The position numbers and the translations under genes were made by a program. This document shows positions 5,096-5,274 of a stretch of DNA of 5,274 bases, piece by piece (positions within the stretch are counted from its first letter, which is position 1; every line of letters begins with the position of its first letter). The notes under the pieces were generated by a model. The model saw only the letters and a list, made by a program, of their open reading frames with translations, was not told where the DNA came from and ran no database searches. Origin of the DNA: CAMLDH01 sp966250375 (GTDB taxonomy: Bacteria; Pseudomonadota; Gammaproteobacteria; Burkholderiales; Burkholderiaceae_D); contig CBINHE010000168.1 of the NCBI GenBank assembly GCA_966250375.1, positions 1 through 5,274 on the forward strand, read 5' to 3'.

Positions 5096-5130
5096 GGAAA
5101 GTAAGCGGTCAACTGCCGAATCTAGTAGTC

Positions 5131-5274
5131 AGTCAAGCTGAATTAACGGGGATAAATCGCGTCTTTTTCCGTCTGGCTGCGTTGCTCGTCGTTGCATAGC
5201 TCGCGATGCGGCCTCCTTGCGCCTTGCCAAACGAAAAAATCCATCGATTTCTTTACCGCCAATTAAACTTGACT
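5131..5274. repeat. Long imperfectly palindromic repeat, MITE- or REP-like, at right edge
   Basis: The left end AGTCAAGCTGAATTAACGG and the reverse complement of the right end, AGTCAAGTTTAATTGGCGG, match at 14 of 19 bases. The symmetry continues inward through AAATCG, a T5 run and CGTCTGGC/CGTTTGGC, so most of the roughly 144-bp unit is one imperfect palindrome around a centre containing GCATAGCTCGCGATGC. The last base of the window is the last visible base of the right arm, so the element may extend further. Nothing in it looks coding. It resembles the dispersed intergenic palindromes common in proteobacterial genomes; the family is not identified. Confidence 0.55.

Larger units (their letters stand above)
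4301..5274. other. Gene-poor region with hairpins, repeats and frame remnants
   Basis: No gene in these 974 bases is well supported. The region holds the leader of the small exported protein gene, a 12-bp direct repeat CAGAACGCTTAA (4408-4419 and 4601-4612), open-frame remnants (4460-4848), a hairpin at 4685-4714, the second copy of the dispersed repeat (4830-4865), a C/G-rich imperfect hairpin around 4924-4948 (CCCTT-GA-AAGGG core), perfect hairpins at 5015-5033 and 5073-5090, and the palindromic repeat 5131-5274. A minus-strand frame at 4803-5024 starts with GTG inside the hairpin at 5015-5033, has no ribosome binding site and is probably non-coding. Confidence 0.6.

Overview
The window looks like a piece of a proteobacterial chromosome, most likely betaproteobacterial. 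That is an inference from the style of the cytochrome bd genes, the moderately GC-rich coding sequence and the type of intergenic repeats; no rRNA or tRNA is present to fix the taxon. It has a gene-bearing left two thirds and a repeat-laden, gene-poor right third.

Layout. (1) 1-696, plus strand: the 3' end of a gene for a leucine-rich-repeat protein of the ribonuclease-inhibitor type, open at the left edge and followed by a good intrinsic terminator (759-798). (2) 1010-3423, minus strand: a two-gene operon for a cytochrome bd-type quinol oxidase. cydA comes first and cydB second, with an ATGA overlap. The short Q-loop and short subunit II place it with the cyanide-insensitive (CioAB-like) branch. 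It converges with the LRR gene. (3) 3424-4009: non-coding. It holds a dyad and terminator-like structure in front of cydA, a 142-bp element with 34-bp near-perfect terminal inverted repeats (MITE-like), and two further hairpins. (4) 4010-4300, minus strand: a small exported basic protein of 96 residues with a clear signal peptide, two cysteines in the mature part and a strong ribosome binding site. The family is not recognised. (5) 4301-5274: no convincing gene. It contains hairpins, an 18-bp perfect palindrome, a diverged direct repeat shared with the region upstream of cydA, remnants of open frames on both strands, and a long imperfectly palindromic repeat running to the right edge.

Function. 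CydA and CydB together form a membrane quinol:O2 oxidoreductase. It carries haems b and d, reduces O2 to water without pumping protons through a haem-copper centre, and usually serves respiration under low O2 or under inhibitors of haem-copper oxidases. The LRR protein and the small exported protein have no visible link to it. The best candidates for novelty are the small exported protein, the MITE-like element, the palindromic right-edge repeat, and the LRR array with its near-identical backbone block and diverged loops.
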